From Hydrogenobacter hydrogenophilus (lineage in GTDB: Bacteria > Aquificota > Aquificia > Aquificales > Aquificaceae), in the NCBI RefSeq assembly GCF_900215655.1, contig NZ_OBEN01000002.1, forward strand, positions 143,189-207,188: DNA of 64,000 nt. The letters run 5' to 3'. Of the stretch, positions 43,698 through 54,520 are shown piece by piece; within the stretch, counting starts at the first letter, position 1, and every line of letters starts with the position of its first letter. A model generated the notes under the pieces. It was not told where the DNA came from, did not search any database, and was given only the letters and a program-made list of their open reading frames with translations. The translations under genes and the position numbers were made by a program.

Positions 43698-46466
43698 ATG
43701 AGAGACTATAAGGAAACGCTGAACCTTCCCAAAACAGATTTTCCTATGAAAGCCAACCTACCAGAAAGGGAACCTATCATTCTCAAAAGGTGGGAGGGTC
43801 TCTACAAAAAGTTAGAATCTGCTACACAAGGCAGACCTCTTTTTGTGCTTCACGATGGACCCCCCTACGCTAACGGCAACATACACATAGGGCATGCGCT
43901 AAACAAGGTGTTAAAAGATGTTATAAACAAATACATGCTCATGTCTGGCTACAAAATACATTACATACCAGGATGGGACTGTCATGGACTTCCCATAGAA
44001 CAGCAGGTAGAAAAAGAGCTAAAAGCCAAGAAGATAGACAAAGAAAGCATAAGTAAAGTGGAATTTAGAAAACTATGCAGAGAGTATGCGAAGAAGTTCG
44101 TAGACATTCAAAGAGAAGAGTTCAAAAGGTTAGGCGTGCTGGGAAACTGGGAAGAGCCATATCTGACTATGGACCCAAGCTATCAGGCAGGTGAGGTAAG
44201 AGAACTGGGAAGACTCTTTAAAAAAGGTTTTGTGATAAAAAGCAAAAAGCCTGTTTATTGGTGCATATACGATAAAACAGCGGAAGCGGAGGCAGAAGTA
44301 GAGTATTACGAAAGACAGGACCCAAGTATTTATGTAAAGCTCCCTCTGATAAACCAAAAAAGCATCTATCTTGTTATATGGACTACTACACCTTGGACAC
44401 TTCCCGCAAACATGGGTGTTATGGTAGGAGAGGACTACGAGTATGTCTTTTACCAAGTAGGAGACGAGACATACATAATCGCTAAGGAGCTTGTTGAAGA
44501 CTTTGAAAACATCACTCAGCTAAAAGGTAGGGTCGTTAAAAGCGTTAAGGGGAAAGAACTTTTGGAGCTTGAGTACCAATCACCTTACGGAGGGATAAAT
44601 AAGGTTTATCCCTCAGAGTTTGTGGAGTTAACTGCTGGCACGGGCATAGTGCATATGGCACCAGGACACGGTAGGGAGGACTACCTTGTGGGAATAAGGT
44701 ACGGACTTGAACCCTTTGCACCCGTTGATGATGAAGGGAGGTTTATACCACCCGCACCTGACTTTTTAAGAGGCATAAGGGTATTTGATGCCAACAAACT
44801 CATAATAGAGGACCTAAAGAGCAGGGGGCTTTTGCTTTATGAAGGCACTATTACTCACTCTTATCCACACTGCTGGAGATGTAAAAATCCAGTGATATTC
44901 AGAGCAACATCTCAGTGGTTTATAAGCATGGAAGGCAAAAAGGATGGAAAAACCCTCAGGGAGTTAGCCCTTGAGGAGATAGACAAAGTCAAGTGGATAC
45001 CACCCTATGGAATAAACAGAATAAGGTCTATGGTGGAAACCAGACCAGATTGGTGCATATCAAGACAGCGCTACTGGGGAGTTCCCATAACGGTCTTTTA
45101 CTGTAAAAGATGTGGCCATATAATAGCAGAAGAAGAAGTATTTGAGCATGTGGCAAGGCTTATAGAAAACCATCCTTATGGTGCGGATGTGTGGTTTGAA
45201 CTAACAGAAAAAGAGCTTCTACCAGAAGGCTATGCGTGTCCCAAGTGTGGAAGCGATGAGTTTAGGAAGGAAGAGGACATTCTTGATGTGTGGTTTGATT
45301 CTGGATCTTCCCATGCGTGCGTTTTGAGGAGAATGGGTATAGAAACTGCAGACATGTACTTGGAAGGGTCTGACCAACACAGAGGATGGTTTCAGTCATC
45401 ACTCCTTGAGTCTGTAGCATCTTACGGAAAAGCTCCCTACAAGTCTGTACTCACACACGGCTTTACCGTTGATGAACAGGGGAGGAAGATGTCCAAATCC
45501 TTGGGTAATGTGGTCTCTCCTCAGGAAGTCATAAAAGATTTAGGAGCGGACATATTAAGACTTTGGGTAGTATCAGAAGATTACACCCAAGATGTAAAGT
45601 TAGGCAGATCCATACTCCAAAGAGTAGTTGAGGACTACAAGAAAATAAGGAACACCTTAAGGTTTCTACTGGCTAACCTTTATGACTTTACTTCACGGGA
45701 TGTTCTTCCCTATCATCAGCTTCACCACTTTGACAGATGGATGATATCACGCCTTCAGCTCATATTAAAGGAACTGCACAAGCACTACAGGGAGTATGCC
45801 TTTCACAGGGTTTATCAGATCATCAGGAATTTCTGCAGTGTGGAACTTTCAAGTTTGTATCTTGATGTGCTAAAAGACAGGCTCTATACCTACGCACCAG
45901 ACTCTTGGGAAAGAAGATCCGCTCAGACAGTTTTGTACCATCTTCTAAAAGCTTTGACTTTAGTTATGGCTCCCTTTTTGAGCTTTACCGTGGAGGAGGT
46001 TTGGGAATACATAAGAAAAATGGACGAAAGTCTTGAAGAGAGCGTTTTCTTCCACACCATACCCTCTCCAGACGATAACCTGATAGACCAAGAACTACTC
46101 ACAGATTACTCCAAGCTTGAAAAGTTAAGGGACGAGGTTATGAAAGCCATAGAGATGGCAAGAAAAGATAAGTACATTAACCATCCTTACGAAGCCAAGG
46201 TTTTCCTTTGGGGTAATCAGGAGTATATGGACCTTGTAAGAAAGTACAAAGACTACATAAAGTTTTACCTCACAGTCAGTCAGGTGGAGCTATCAGAAGG
46301 AGGTTATTACATAACCAACAGCGAGGAAGGTGTATTTGTAGGCGTACAAAAGGCTGAAGGCAAGAAATGTCCAAGATGTTGGATGTACTACAGGGAGGAA
46401 GAGTTTGTAGGAGAACTTTGTAATAGATGTGCGACAGCAGTGGTTAAAATGGGTCTGCAGGTGTAA
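43698..46466 (+). CDS. ileS: Isoleucyl-tRNA synthetase
   Basis: 922-residue class I synthetase. HIGH motif: [22 protein letters not shown]. Editing domain: [11 protein letters not shown] and [21 protein letters not shown] motif: [15 protein letters not shown]-terminal zinc knuckle: [23 protein letters not shown] bacterial-type length and complete zinc ligands argue for a functional enzyme. TAAAAT at 43683-43688 lies 9 nt before the ATG. Confidence 0.98.
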   Translation: MRDYKETLNLPKTDFPMKANLPEREPIILKRWEGLYKKLESATQGRPLFVLHDGPPYANGNIHIGHALNKVLKDVINKYMLMSGYKIHYIPGWDCHGLPIEQQVEKELKAKKIDKESISKVEFRKLCREYAKKFVDIQREEFKRLGVLGNWEEPYLTMDPSYQAGEVRELGRLFKKGFVIKSKKPVYWCIYDKTAEAEAEVEYYERQDPSIYVKLPLINQKSIYLVIWTTTPWTLPANMGVMVGEDYEYVFYQVGDETYIIAKELVEDFENITQLKGRVVKSVKGKELLELEYQSPYGGINKVYPSEFVELTAGTGIVHMAPGHGREDYLVGIRYGLEPFAPVDDEGRFIPPAPDFLRGIRVFDANKLIIEDLKSRGLLLYEGTITHSYPHCWRCKNPVIFRATSQWFISMEGKKDGKTLRELALEEIDKVKWIPPYGINRIRSMVETRPDWCISRQRYWGVPITVFYCKRCGHIIAEEEVFEHVARLIENHPYGADVWFELTEKELLPEGYACPKCGSDEFRKEEDILDVWFDSGSSHACVLRRMGIETADMYLEGSDQHRGWFQSSLLESVASYGKAPYKSVLTHGFTVDEQGRKMSKSLGNVVSPQEVIKDLGADILRLWVVSEDYTQDVKLGRSILQRVVEDYKKIRNTLRFLLANLYDFTSRDVLPYHQLHHFDRWMISRLQLILKELHKHYREYAFHRVYQIIRNFCSVELSSLYLDVLKDRLYTYAPDSWERRSAQTVLYHLLKALTLVMAPFLSFTVEEVWEYIRKMDESLEESVFFHTIPSPDDNLIDQELLTDYSKLEKLRDEVMKAIEMARKDKYINHPYEAKVFLWGNQEYMDLVRKYKDYIKFYLTVSQVELSEGGYYITNSEEGVFVGVQKAEGKKCPRCWMYYREEEFVGELCNRCATAVVKMGLQV

Positions 46467-46489
46467 ATTATAAAAGCTTGGAGGTAGTC

Positions 46490-47488
46490 ATGAGATACGA
46501 AGGCATACCTATTATAGACATGCTAAAAGAGGAAAAAGGTTCTATACTTGTGTTTTCTCACGAAAATCCCGACGCGGACACTCTTGGAAGCGCTTTAGCT
46601 CTGTATCTCTTTTTGAAGAAGAAGGGTAAAAATGTTAAAGTGGGGTGCAAAGACAAAGTGCCTCACTTTCTTGATTTTCTACCACACTGCGAGGAGGTCA
46701 TACCACTTCCTACACCTGAAGTATTTGATACAGGAATAATAGTAGATGCAAGCGGTTTTTATAGAGCAGGTACAGAGGTCAGAGCCATAAAAAAGGTGAG
46801 AATAGATCACCACATAGGAGGTGAGTTTTACTCACCGTACGACTACATAGACCCTTCCGCTCCTTCTACAACAGCTATAATATACCATCTTCTTAAAACG
46901 TGGGATGAGTCTGCAATAGATCAAGAAATAGCAGAATGTCTGTACGCAGGTCTTGCAACTGATACGGGCTTTTTCAAATACTCCAACACCAACGCAGATA
47001 CCTTCCAGATGGCAAAGGAGCTTGTAGAAAAAGGTGCAGACCCTCATAAAGTTTATGTGATGTTCAGCGAAAGGGAATCTCTAGGAAAGATGCGTCTCAT
47101 CTCCAAAGCGCTTGACACCTTAACGCTCTACGAAGATGGTTTGGTGGCAGGTATTATCATTTATGATAGGTTCTTTAAAGAAACTGGCACCACTTACCCA
47201 GACAGTGAAGGGCTCGTAAACTTCCCAAGGTCCATAGAAGGTGTGGAAGTAGCTTTCGCACTTATAGAAAAAGCGGATGAAGGTGTATGGAAAGCATCCC
47301 TGAGGTCCAAAGAGAAGGTAAATGTAGCAAGCGTAGCACAGAGGCTTGGAGGAGGAGGACATAAGTACGCATCTGGATGCAAAATAAAAGCAGATTCCGC
47401 ACAATCCGCTGTAGAACTTCTACTTTCTGCCATTAGAGAAGAACTAAACCAAGAGCAAACACAACTGCAGGTACAATGCCCCGCTTAG
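46490..47488 (+). CDS. nrnA: DHH-family oligoribonuclease/pAp phosphatase (NrnA)
   Basis: 332-residue phosphoesterase that degrades nanoRNA and dephosphorylates pAp. Motifs: FSHENPDADTLGSALALYLFL, the D-H-H in VRIDHHIGGEFY, GLATDTGFFKYSNT and the C-terminal RLGGGGHKYASGCKI. The ATG at 46490 is chosen because GGAGG lies just upstream; an in-frame start at 46478 precedes the SD. It overlaps nfo by 13 bp. Confidence 0.93.
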   Translation: MRYEGIPIIDMLKEEKGSILVFSHENPDADTLGSALALYLFLKKKGKNVKVGCKDKVPHFLDFLPHCEEVIPLPTPEVFDTGIIVDASGFYRAGTEVRAIKKVRIDHHIGGEFYSPYDYIDPSAPSTTAIIYHLLKTWDESAIDQEIAECLYAGLATDTGFFKYSNTNADTFQMAKELVEKGADPHKVYVMFSERESLGKMRLISKALDTLTLYEDGLVAGIIIYDRFFKETGTTYPDSEGLVNFPRSIEGVEVAFALIEKADEGVWKASLRSKEKVNVASVAQRLGGGGHKYASGCKIKADSAQSAVELLLSAIREELNQEQTQLQVQCPA

Positions 47489-48306
47489 GTGTCCATGTAT
47501 CTTCTGCTGGTTCCATAATAAATACCTTTGAGAGAGCAAAGCAGGTAGGGGCTGAAGTCTTTCAGTTCTTTTTGAGAAGCCCAAGAGCTTGGAAAGCAAA
47601 AGATATAAGCCCAGAAGAAGTAGAAACCTTTAAAAAGCTTAAAAAGAGCTGGGATTATATTATGGTTCATGCTCCTTATCTTTTAAACTTAGCAAGCCAA
47701 GATGACAGCTTGAGAAAAAAGTCCGTAGAGGTGTTTCTTGAGGAACTAAAGCTTTGCGACCTTCTTGGAGTAGATTACTACAACTTTCACCCTGGCACCG
47801 CAAAAGGCATAAGTGATGAAGAAGGTATAAGAAACATCATAAGGAGCTTGGAAGAGGTATTTTCTACATATACACCAAAGCATACATGCGTGCTTTTTGA
47901 AAACACAGCAGGAGAAAAGGGAGACCTCGGTAAAAACTTTGAGGAGCTAAAAAAACTCATAGAACCCTTCAAGGACCTGAAAGTGGGTGTGTGCATAGAC
48001 ACATGTCATGCCTTTGCTTACGGCTATGCTATAAATACTGCGGAAGGTTTTAATGCCTTTAAAAAAGAGGCAGAAAGCACGGTGGGTATAGAAAGTATAA
48101 AAGCGGTGCACTGCAACGACTCAAAAGTGCCGTTAGGTGGTAAAAAAGACAGACACGAACACATAGGTTTAGGATACATGGGCACACAGGCTTTCAGGCT
48201 TTTCCTTAAAGATCCTTACTTTTCAAACCTACCTTACTATTTAGAAACACCAAAGGAAGATGATTGGGATAGAAAGAACCTACAAACACTAAGGAGCATA
48301 CTTTAA
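47476..48306 (+). CDS. nfo: Endonuclease IV (AP endonuclease)
   Basis: 276-residue TIM-barrel zinc enzyme of base-excision repair. Begins RLGVHVSSAGSIINTFERA. Zinc ligands lie in FHPGTAKG, FENTAGEKGDLG, CIDTCHAFAYGY, HCNDSKVPLGGKKDRHEHIGLGYMG. With the ExoIII-type gene at 42454, two unrelated AP endonucleases are encoded 5 kb apart, as expected for a thermophile with heavy depurination. Confidence 0.97.
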   Translation: MPRLGVHVSSAGSIINTFERAKQVGAEVFQFFLRSPRAWKAKDISPEEVETFKKLKKSWDYIMVHAPYLLNLASQDDSLRKKSVEVFLEELKLCDLLGVDYYNFHPGTAKGISDEEGIRNIIRSLEEVFSTYTPKHTCVLFENTAGEKGDLGKNFEELKKLIEPFKDLKVGVCIDTCHAFAYGYAINTAEGFNAFKKEAESTVGIESIKAVHCNDSKVPLGGKKDRHEHIGLGYMGTQAFRLFLKDPYFSNLPYYLETPKEDDWDRKNLQTLRSIL

Positions 48307-48346
48307 GAATTCTACGCATAAATTATTATAAACGGAGGGGTTTACT

Positions 48347-49537
48347 ATGATAGATGCTCTGATAGAAGAGGTAAGCAAAAGGACTGAAGGTGGTCTCTGT
48401 GTTGAACTTCCTGACGGTAGGGCCATAGGTAATGGTACTTGCAGAGTGAGGATCAAAGACTCAAAGGCTGTTAGAAACATACTAAGAAATCCTGAGATGG
48501 GTTTTGGTGAAGCCTATATGAAAGGAGACATAGAGATAAACGGGGACTTAGAGCGTTTTTTAATAGCTTGCGTAAGCTACTTGAAAGAGAAGGAGAGTGA
48601 TAAAAGTTTTAGGAATAGCTTGATTAGGAATATCTTGAAAGTATTAGGTTTTTTGAAGTTTGTTGAAGGAAAGGAAGTAAGAAAACACTACGACCTTGGG
48701 AATGACTTTTACAGTCTCTGGCTTGACAGTTCTATGACCTACTCGTGTGCCTTTTTTTCTTCTAAAGACCAAAGTCTTGAAGAGGCACAGGCTGAAAAGA
48801 GAAGTATAATTTACGAAAAACTACAGCTCACAGATGGTGATAAACTACTGGATATAGGCTGTGGATGGGGTTCTATAATCCTTGAAGTGCCAAAGCTTTA
48901 CAACATACAAACAGTGGGAATAACCCTTTCAAAGAATCAGTACGAGTATATAAAATCCAAGATAGAGAGAGAGGGACTACAAGATAAAGTAAGGGTTTAC
49001 CTTATGCATTACGAAGACTTACCCAGTTTAGGAGAAAAGTTTAACAAGGTTGTTTCTGTAGGTATGTTTGAGCATGTAGGTAAGGGAAGACATAGAACTT
49101 TCTTTAAAGTAGTTGATAGAATCATGGACGATGGTGGACTCTTCTTGCTTCATACCATAGGAAAGGTGCTTCCAGAGACCCAAAGCCAATGGATAAGAAA
49201 GTACATATTCCCAGGTGGGTATATACCTGCTCTTACAGAGATACTCCAAGCTACAAAAGGCTTAGGCTTTAATCTCATAGACATAGATAATTGGAGACTT
49301 CACTACTATAGAACCCTAAAAGAGTGGAGAAAAAGGTTTTACCAACATAGAGAAAAAGTTATACAAAAGTATGGTGAGGAATTCTTCCGTATGTGGGAGC
49401 TTTATCTTACATCTTCCGCTGTATCTTTCCTGACCGCTTCTAATCATCTCTTCCAACTGCTCTTTTCCAAGGGTGTGGTGAATGATTACCCCATAATGAA
49501 AAGATATTTCCTACCTGCTTATGAAGTGTTAAAATAG
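48347..49537 (+). CDS. cfa: Cyclopropane-fatty-acyl-phospholipid synthase family methyltransferase
   Basis: 396 residues. The C-terminal SAM-binding fold has LLDIGCGWGSIILE and the CFA-specific segments VRKHYDLGNDFYSLWLDSSMTYSCAFF, VGMFEHVGKGRHRTFF and LHTIGK. Some members instead make other methyl-modified lipids, so the product is not certain. SD GGAGGGG upstream of the ATG. icd follows after 5 bp. Confidence 0.93.
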   Translation: MIDALIEEVSKRTEGGLCVELPDGRAIGNGTCRVRIKDSKAVRNILRNPEMGFGEAYMKGDIEINGDLERFLIACVSYLKEKESDKSFRNSLIRNILKVLGFLKFVEGKEVRKHYDLGNDFYSLWLDSSMTYSCAFFSSKDQSLEEAQAEKRSIIYEKLQLTDGDKLLDIGCGWGSIILEVPKLYNIQTVGITLSKNQYEYIKSKIEREGLQDKVRVYLMHYEDLPSLGEKFNKVVSVGMFEHVGKGRHRTFFKVVDRIMDDGGLFLLHTIGKVLPETQSQWIRKYIFPGGYIPALTEILQATKGLGFNLIDIDNWRLHYYRTLKEWRKRFYQHREKVIQKYGEEFFRMWELYLTSSAVSFLTASNHLFQLLFSKGVVNDYPIMKRYFLPAYEVLK

Positions 49538-49542
49538 AAAGC

Positions 49543-50808
49543 ATGATAAAGATGGATAATGTCTACAAATGGGAAGGAAGTGTAAAATTACCACAGGAAG
49601 GCGAGTTTATAAGGATAGGAGAGGACAAAAACATACATGTGCCCGACCAACCCATCATACCATTCATAGAGGGTGATGGTATAGGTTCGGAAATCACACC
49701 TGCCATGATACATATAGTAAATACTGCTGTAGAGAAAGCCTACGGAGGTTCAAGAACCATCTACTGGGTAGAGCTTTTGGCGGGTGATAAAGCAGAGGAG
49801 AAAACAGGAAAGAGAATGCCAGAAGAGACCTTGGAGTTTCTAAAACAGGCAGTTGTAGGTATAAAGGGACCACTTGGAACACCTGTAGGGAAAGGAGGTA
49901 AGTCCCTTAATGCCATACTGCGTCAATCTATGGACTTTTATTCTGCCATAAGACCCGTATATTGGCTTGGACAACCTACTCCCATACCTAATCCAGAAAG
50001 GGTAAACTTAGCCGTTTTCAGGGAAAACTCCGATGATGTATACATGTCCATAGAGTACATGCCTAAAGCTGAAAACACTCAGAAAGTTAGAAAGTTTTTC
50101 ATAGAGGAAATGGGGGTTTCTGAATATGCTCTTCCTGAAGATTGCGGAATTACGGTAAAACCCATGAGCGAGTATAAAACAAAAAGACATGTAAGAAAAG
50201 CTTTAAGATGGGCAATAGAAAATAACAAAAAGGTAGTAGCGGTTGTAGGAAAGGGGAACATAATGAAAGCCACAGAAGGTGCCTTTATGAACTGGGCTTT
50301 TGAGGTGGCAAAGGAACCTGAATTTGAAGGAAAAGTAATAACTGAAGGGGAGCCAAAAGATGGTCAAGTGCTTATGGTCAAAGTCATAACCGATCAGATG
50401 CTCATGCAGTTGGTGCTAAAGCCAGAAGCTTACGATGTCATCATCACGCAGAACCTTAATGGAGATTACATATCAGACTTAGCTTCTGCTCTTGTAGGTG
50501 GTCCGGGCTTTGTGCCCAGCGGAAATATAGGTGATGGATACGCTCTTTTTGAAAGTACTCATGGAACAGCCTACGACATAGCGGGTAAAGGTATAGCCAA
50601 TCCTCTTTCCCTTACTCTCTCTGGGGCGATGATGTTAGAGTATTTAGGTTGGAAAGAGGCAAGTCAGCTCATATACCACGCAGTAAAGAGAGCAATAGAG
50701 GACAAACTTGGTACACCAGACATAGCCAATGGCTTTAGAAGACAAGGTATAACAGCAAAAGAACTAAGTACCTTAGAGTTTGCTAAAGCTATAGCGGACA
50801 GGATTTAA
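49543..50808 (+). CDS. icd: NADP-type isocitrate dehydrogenase
   Basis: 421 residues, bacterial homodimer type. Substrate loop: SLNAILRQSMDFYSAIRPV (Ser and Arg residues). Coenzyme and Mg segments: NLNGDYISDLASALVGGPGFVPSGNIGD and FESTHGTAYDIAGKG. In a reductive TCA organism it would run as carboxylation/reduction partner of oxalosuccinate. A TAAAAT box (49530-49535) lies 7 nt before the ATG with no SD. It overlaps the Wzt-like gene tail to tail by 36 bp. Confidence 0.97.
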   Translation: MIKMDNVYKWEGSVKLPQEGEFIRIGEDKNIHVPDQPIIPFIEGDGIGSEITPAMIHIVNTAVEKAYGGSRTIYWVELLAGDKAEEKTGKRMPEETLEFLKQAVVGIKGPLGTPVGKGGKSLNAILRQSMDFYSAIRPVYWLGQPTPIPNPERVNLAVFRENSDDVYMSIEYMPKAENTQKVRKFFIEEMGVSEYALPEDCGITVKPMSEYKTKRHVRKALRWAIENNKKVVAVVGKGNIMKATEGAFMNWAFEVAKEPEFEGKVITEGEPKDGQVLMVKVITDQMLMQLVLKPEAYDVIITQNLNGDYISDLASALVGGPGFVPSGNIGDGYALFESTHGTAYDIAGKGIANPLSLTLSGAMMLEYLGWKEASQLIYHAVKRAIEDKLGTPDIANGFRRQGITAKELSTLEFAKAIADRI

Positions 50809-51948
50809 TTCCAACTTCCCCTTTATCCTAAATATACCCAGCTCTAAAACAGACCCTTTTGGTACGTCAAAAGGTAAGCTTTTCACATCGTAAATTACAC
50901 TGGCGCTTTCGTCCAAAAGATACGCATCTGCAAAGTATCTACCGTAAAGTAAAGGAAAGTCCTCAAAAGAAAACACCACATCCAAGCTATCATTAACCAC
51001 TATCTCTACACCTTCGTGCTTTGTAGAGTAAACACTAAGCATTATATTATCATTCCTCCTGAAGATGATAGCAAGAACCACCTTTTCCCTTTTACTTGAC
51101 TTTATCCTTACCAAAGCTTTTAGGGTATATCCAGGTCTTATCTCCTGATGGGATAGTTTGAAGTCTTCTATGTAAGCGTGAGTTATGTTAGCTCTTTGTA
51201 TTTGTATATTTGTATTTCCTTTGTCCTTTTCTCTCATGTAGTCCTCGTACTCCTTGACCACATAAAAAGGATCTCCTTCCATCTGTATACTTCCATCTTT
51301 TAGCCATATGGCTCTATCGCAAATGTTAGTTATTTGATATGTGGAATGCGTTGTAAAAATCAGCGTACCGCCTCTTTCTTTGAACTCCCTTATCTTGTCA
51401 AAGGATTTCTTCTGAAAGTGTATGTCCCCAACAGATAGAGCTTCATCTATGATGAAAATATCAGGTTCCAATGCTATCATTACAGAAAAGGCAAGCCTGA
51501 CCACCATTCCTGTGGAGTAAGTCTTTATGGGTTGGTAAATATGGTCCCCAAGCTCGGAAAAATCCCTTATAAAATCAATCCTTTGGTCTATATCCTTTTT
51601 TGAAAGGCCATTCAAAGAAGCGTACATGTAAGCGTTTTCTATACCAGTAAACTCTGGGTGAAAACCAGCACCCAGCTCCAATATGGCAGATACTCTTCCT
51701 GACACCCTTACTTCTCCAGAACTTGGTTCTTGCACACCAGACATTATGGAGAGCAGTGTACTCTTACCGGCACCGTTTTCTCCCAAAACACCAAGAGCCT
51801 CACCTTTTCTTACCTTTAGGTTTATATTCTTTAAAGCTATTTTCTCGTGGCTGAAGCGCTTTCGGAAAAGAATCTCTTTTAGTCTGTCTGACGGCTTTTT
51901 GTAAACTCTGTAAATTTTTGACACATCTTTTAGTTCTATTATGTGCAT
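50773..51948 (-). CDS. Wzt-like polysaccharide ABC exporter ATPase, orphan
   Basis: 391 residues. The N-terminal ABC domain has GENGAGKSTLLSIMSG, YSTGMVVRLAFSVMIA and DIFIIDEALSVGDIHFQKK, characteristic of O-antigen/teichoic acid exporters. The C-terminal ~145 residues (DFKLSHQEIRPGYTLKALVRI onward) form a beta-sandwich like the Wzt carbohydrate-binding domain. No permease gene (wzm) is next to it. It follows the DinG gene by 5 bp. It probably belongs with the sugar cassette at 53861-58587. Confidence 0.9.
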   Translation of the reverse strand: MHIIELKDVSKIYRVYKKPSDRLKEILFRKRFSHEKIALKNINLKVRKGEALGVLGENGAGKSTLLSIMSGVQEPSSGEVRVSGRVSAILELGAGFHPEFTGIENAYMYASLNGLSKKDIDQRIDFIRDFSELGDHIYQPIKTYSTGMVVRLAFSVMIALEPDIFIIDEALSVGDIHFQKKSFDKIREFKERGGTLIFTTHSTYQITNICDRAIWLKDGSIQMEGDPFYVVKEYEDYMREKDKGNTNIQIQRANITHAYIEDFKLSHQEIRPGYTLKALVRIKSSKREKVVLAIIFRRNDNIMLSVYSTKHEGVEIVVNDSLDVVFSFEDFPLLYGRYFADAYLLDESASVIYDVKSLPFDVPKGSVLELGIFRIKGKLELNPVRYSFSKL

Positions 51949-51953
51949 GTATC

Positions 51954-53834
51954 TTATTTTACTGTTTTGACTTGTATGCCAAGTTCTTTTACCGCCACAA
52001 GAAACTCTTTGAACTTAAATATTCTCCTATCGCAGAGTACTATGGTGCCTCTATCTTCCTTACTCCTCATTAGCCTGCCTATACCTTGCCTGAACTTTAT
52101 GAGAGCTTTTCTTTTTTGATATTCAAAAGGGTTTTCGCCTATAGACTTCAAAAACCTTATCCTGTGGAAAGTTATAGGATCCTCTGGACTTTCAAAGGGA
52201 AGCTTTGACATGAGAATTCCCTTTTCACCTTTGACATCCACACCAAACCATAAGCTATCAAGTCCCACCAGAGCCTTTATTTTACCAGCTCTGAGCTCTT
52301 CTACTAACTTAGAAAGATTTTCTTCTCCCTGAAAAGCCAGTCCTTCTTCTCTTTCAAAAAAAGCCTTGTGATCTTTGTTGGTAAGAAGTATAAGAACCTT
52401 ATCGTAGAGTGTCCTAAGGTATTTGTAAGCCCTAAAAAGACAGTCTTTCCAATCCTCATCTTTGGGGTCTACTTTATAGACAAGAAAATGTACTTGATAA
52501 TACGGAAGTGTATGCTCCAGCTCGTAATACTCACCTACTATACCAAGGGTTTTCTTGAGATCTTCTGGGTCTGCAGTAGCGGATGTAATTATAACTCCCT
52601 TATATCCATCAAAGTCTACAAAACCCGCAGGAAATACGGGAAAGCACTCAAGCTTATAGTTGTAGGTACCCAGCTTTTTGCTCCAGCTTCTGCTTACTAT
52701 AAATCCAAGCTCCTGGTTTTCCTCTCTCATAGCTTTAAGAAATTCCTTTAATCTTATTATCTTTTTGGTTAAAAGCTCGTATGATTTTAGCTTTCTCAGA
52801 AAATCCTGTTCCTCTTGGCTGAGTTCATCGTATGTAGATTTTATACTTATGAATTCTTCTTGGGTTATCAGGTTAGTTCTTAGAAGGTAGTCCTTTAAAC
52901 TCAAACTGACAAAGAGTCTATCTTCCAAAAAACTCGCTATGCGATAGCGCACCTCCTCTTTAATGCGGGAGTAGAGTGACTCAAGGGGATCTACTATGCG
53001 CTTTTGAAAATCCTCTGCGTATTGTTTGACCCTTTCAATAGCTATCTGATCTTTATCATGCTTAAAGAGCTTTTCAAAGTTTTCTATAAAAAATGTTTCC
53101 AAGTCAGCGTCTGCTGAAGGCAAAAACTCTCTTATCTTACCCATAATTTCTACACGCAGGGTGTAGAGAGATATACCACTTGTTAAACTATTCGTTATGT
53201 ATCTATCAAGTTCGTGAGCTTCGTCTATTACCAATATTCTCTCCTGCGTGTCTTCAAAGTCTTTTAGAGTCAAAAGAGCGTGATTGACAACGAGAATGTC
53301 TGCAGACCTTTCTAGCTTCTTAAGTCTTCCCCAGTAATAGCACTCGTTTTTGTATCTGCACAAGTTTCTGTAATTAGGTGTACAGTAGTCTTCATCAACA
53401 CACAGTTTTTCTTTTATCTCTTGATCCACATTTACAAATTCAAAATCTCCGTCCCAACCGTTTTCCATAGCGGTGTCGATTTGAGGTATTTGGTGCTTCT
53501 CAGCGTAGTATCTGTCCAAACAAAGGTAGTTGGACCTACCCTTTATCACAAGATAATTAACTTGGCTTCCTAATAGATACTCACTGTAGCTTCTTAGGAC
53601 CTCTATGTCTCTTCTGAGTTGTTCTTGAAGCAGCTTGGTTCCTGTTGAGATTATAGCCTTCTGTCCTCTTTCTATGATAGGTATTAGATAACCGTAAGTC
53701 TTACCTGTACCCGTTGGGGCTTGTACTATTTTTATTCCCCCTTCATCCATAACGGAAAGCACTATCTGAAAAAACTTCTCTTGGACCCTTCTCTTCTCAA
53801 GTCCTTTTTGAAGCAAAAACTCATATAAAAGCAC
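51954..53834 (-). CDS. DinG/XPD-like superfamily 2 DNA helicase
   Basis: 626 residues. Motif I: QAPTGTGKTYGYLIP. A cysteine-rich stretch between motifs I and II (NYLCLDRYY; CVDEDYC, NLCRYKNEC) could hold a [4Fe-4S] cluster. Motif II: VIDEAHELD. Motif VI: KFRQGIGRLMRSKED. It probably unwinds DNA in repair or resolves R-loops. No exonuclease domain. GTG start at 53834 with TATTAT/TATAAA 5-8 nt upstream and no SD, so it may be leaderless. Confidence 0.9.
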   Translation of the reverse strand: MLLYEFLLQKGLEKRRVQEKFFQIVLSVMDEGGIKIVQAPTGTGKTYGYLIPIIERGQKAIISTGTKLLQEQLRRDIEVLRSYSEYLLGSQVNYLVIKGRSNYLCLDRYYAEKHQIPQIDTAMENGWDGDFEFVNVDQEIKEKLCVDEDYCTPNYRNLCRYKNECYYWGRLKKLERSADILVVNHALLTLKDFEDTQERILVIDEAHELDRYITNSLTSGISLYTLRVEIMGKIREFLPSADADLETFFIENFEKLFKHDKDQIAIERVKQYAEDFQKRIVDPLESLYSRIKEEVRYRIASFLEDRLFVSLSLKDYLLRTNLITQEEFISIKSTYDELSQEEQDFLRKLKSYELLTKKIIRLKEFLKAMREENQELGFIVSRSWSKKLGTYNYKLECFPVFPAGFVDFDGYKGVIITSATADPEDLKKTLGIVGEYYELEHTLPYYQVHFLVYKVDPKDEDWKDCLFRAYKYLRTLYDKVLILLTNKDHKAFFEREEGLAFQGEENLSKLVEELRAGKIKALVGLDSLWFGVDVKGEKGILMSKLPFESPEDPITFHRIRFLKSIGENPFEYQKRKALIKFRQGIGRLMRSKEDRGTIVLCDRRIFKFKEFLVAVKELGIQVKTVK

Positions 53835-53860
53835 AGTTCTTTATAATAAAATAAACCTTC

Positions 53861-54520
53861 ATGGGACAGTTTGAGATTTTCAAAAAATACGAATCAGATC
53901 AATGGTTCGAGAGAAATAAAGAATTGCTGAAACCCATGGAAGATATAGTCATTCAGCTTCTTGACCTTTATGACCTTTTAGATAAAAATAGCAAGGTCTT
54001 AGAAGTAGGTGCATCCAACGGCTATAGACTTGCTAAACTTCATGAGAAATATGGATGTATATGCTCTGCAGTAGAACCTTCAAAAAAAGCGGTAAAAGAT
54101 GGCATAGATAAGTTTCCTTTTATAAAATTCTATCAGATTACTGCAGAAGAGATGGATTTTCATGATGAGTTTGATCTTGTTATTGTTAATAGTGTTCTGC
54201 ACTGGATAGATAGGAAAAACTTATTCAAAGCTGTGACTAACATAGATAAGGCACTAAAAATGGGTGGGTATCTTGTTATAGGGGATTTTCAACTGCCTTT
54301 TTTTGTTAAAAACCCTTATCATCACATAAAAGATGAGGTATACACTTACAAACAACCTTATAAGAACATATTTTTAATTTCCGGATCTTATCTTGAATTA
54401 GCAAGTATATGTTATAATCATGACACGAAAAGTTTTAAAAACATAGACTTTAAAAACTTTTTCTGTGTAAGTCTTCTCAAAAAACAGGAACTTTACCTTT
54501 TGCAGGACAAGGTGTTATGA
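53861..54520 (+). CDS. Class I SAM-dependent methyltransferase
   Basis: 219 residues. Motif I: VLEVGASNGYRLAKLHEKYG. Motif II region: AVEPSKKAVKDG. Then FDLVIVNSVLHWIDRKNLFKAV, and MGGYLVIGDF as the post-motif strand. The acceptor is unknown, but it is the first gene of the sugar cassette (ATGA overlap with the next gene), so sugar or lipid-linked sugar methylation is likely. TATAAT at 53842-53847. Confidence 0.85.
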   Translation: MGQFEIFKKYESDQWFERNKELLKPMEDIVIQLLDLYDLLDKNSKVLEVGASNGYRLAKLHEKYGCICSAVEPSKKAVKDGIDKFPFIKFYQITAEEMDFHDEFDLVIVNSVLHWIDRKNLFKAVTNIDKALKMGGYLVIGDFQLPFFVKNPYHHIKDEVYTYKQPYKNIFLISGSYLELASICYNHDTKSFKNIDFKNFFCVSLLKKQELYLLQDKVL

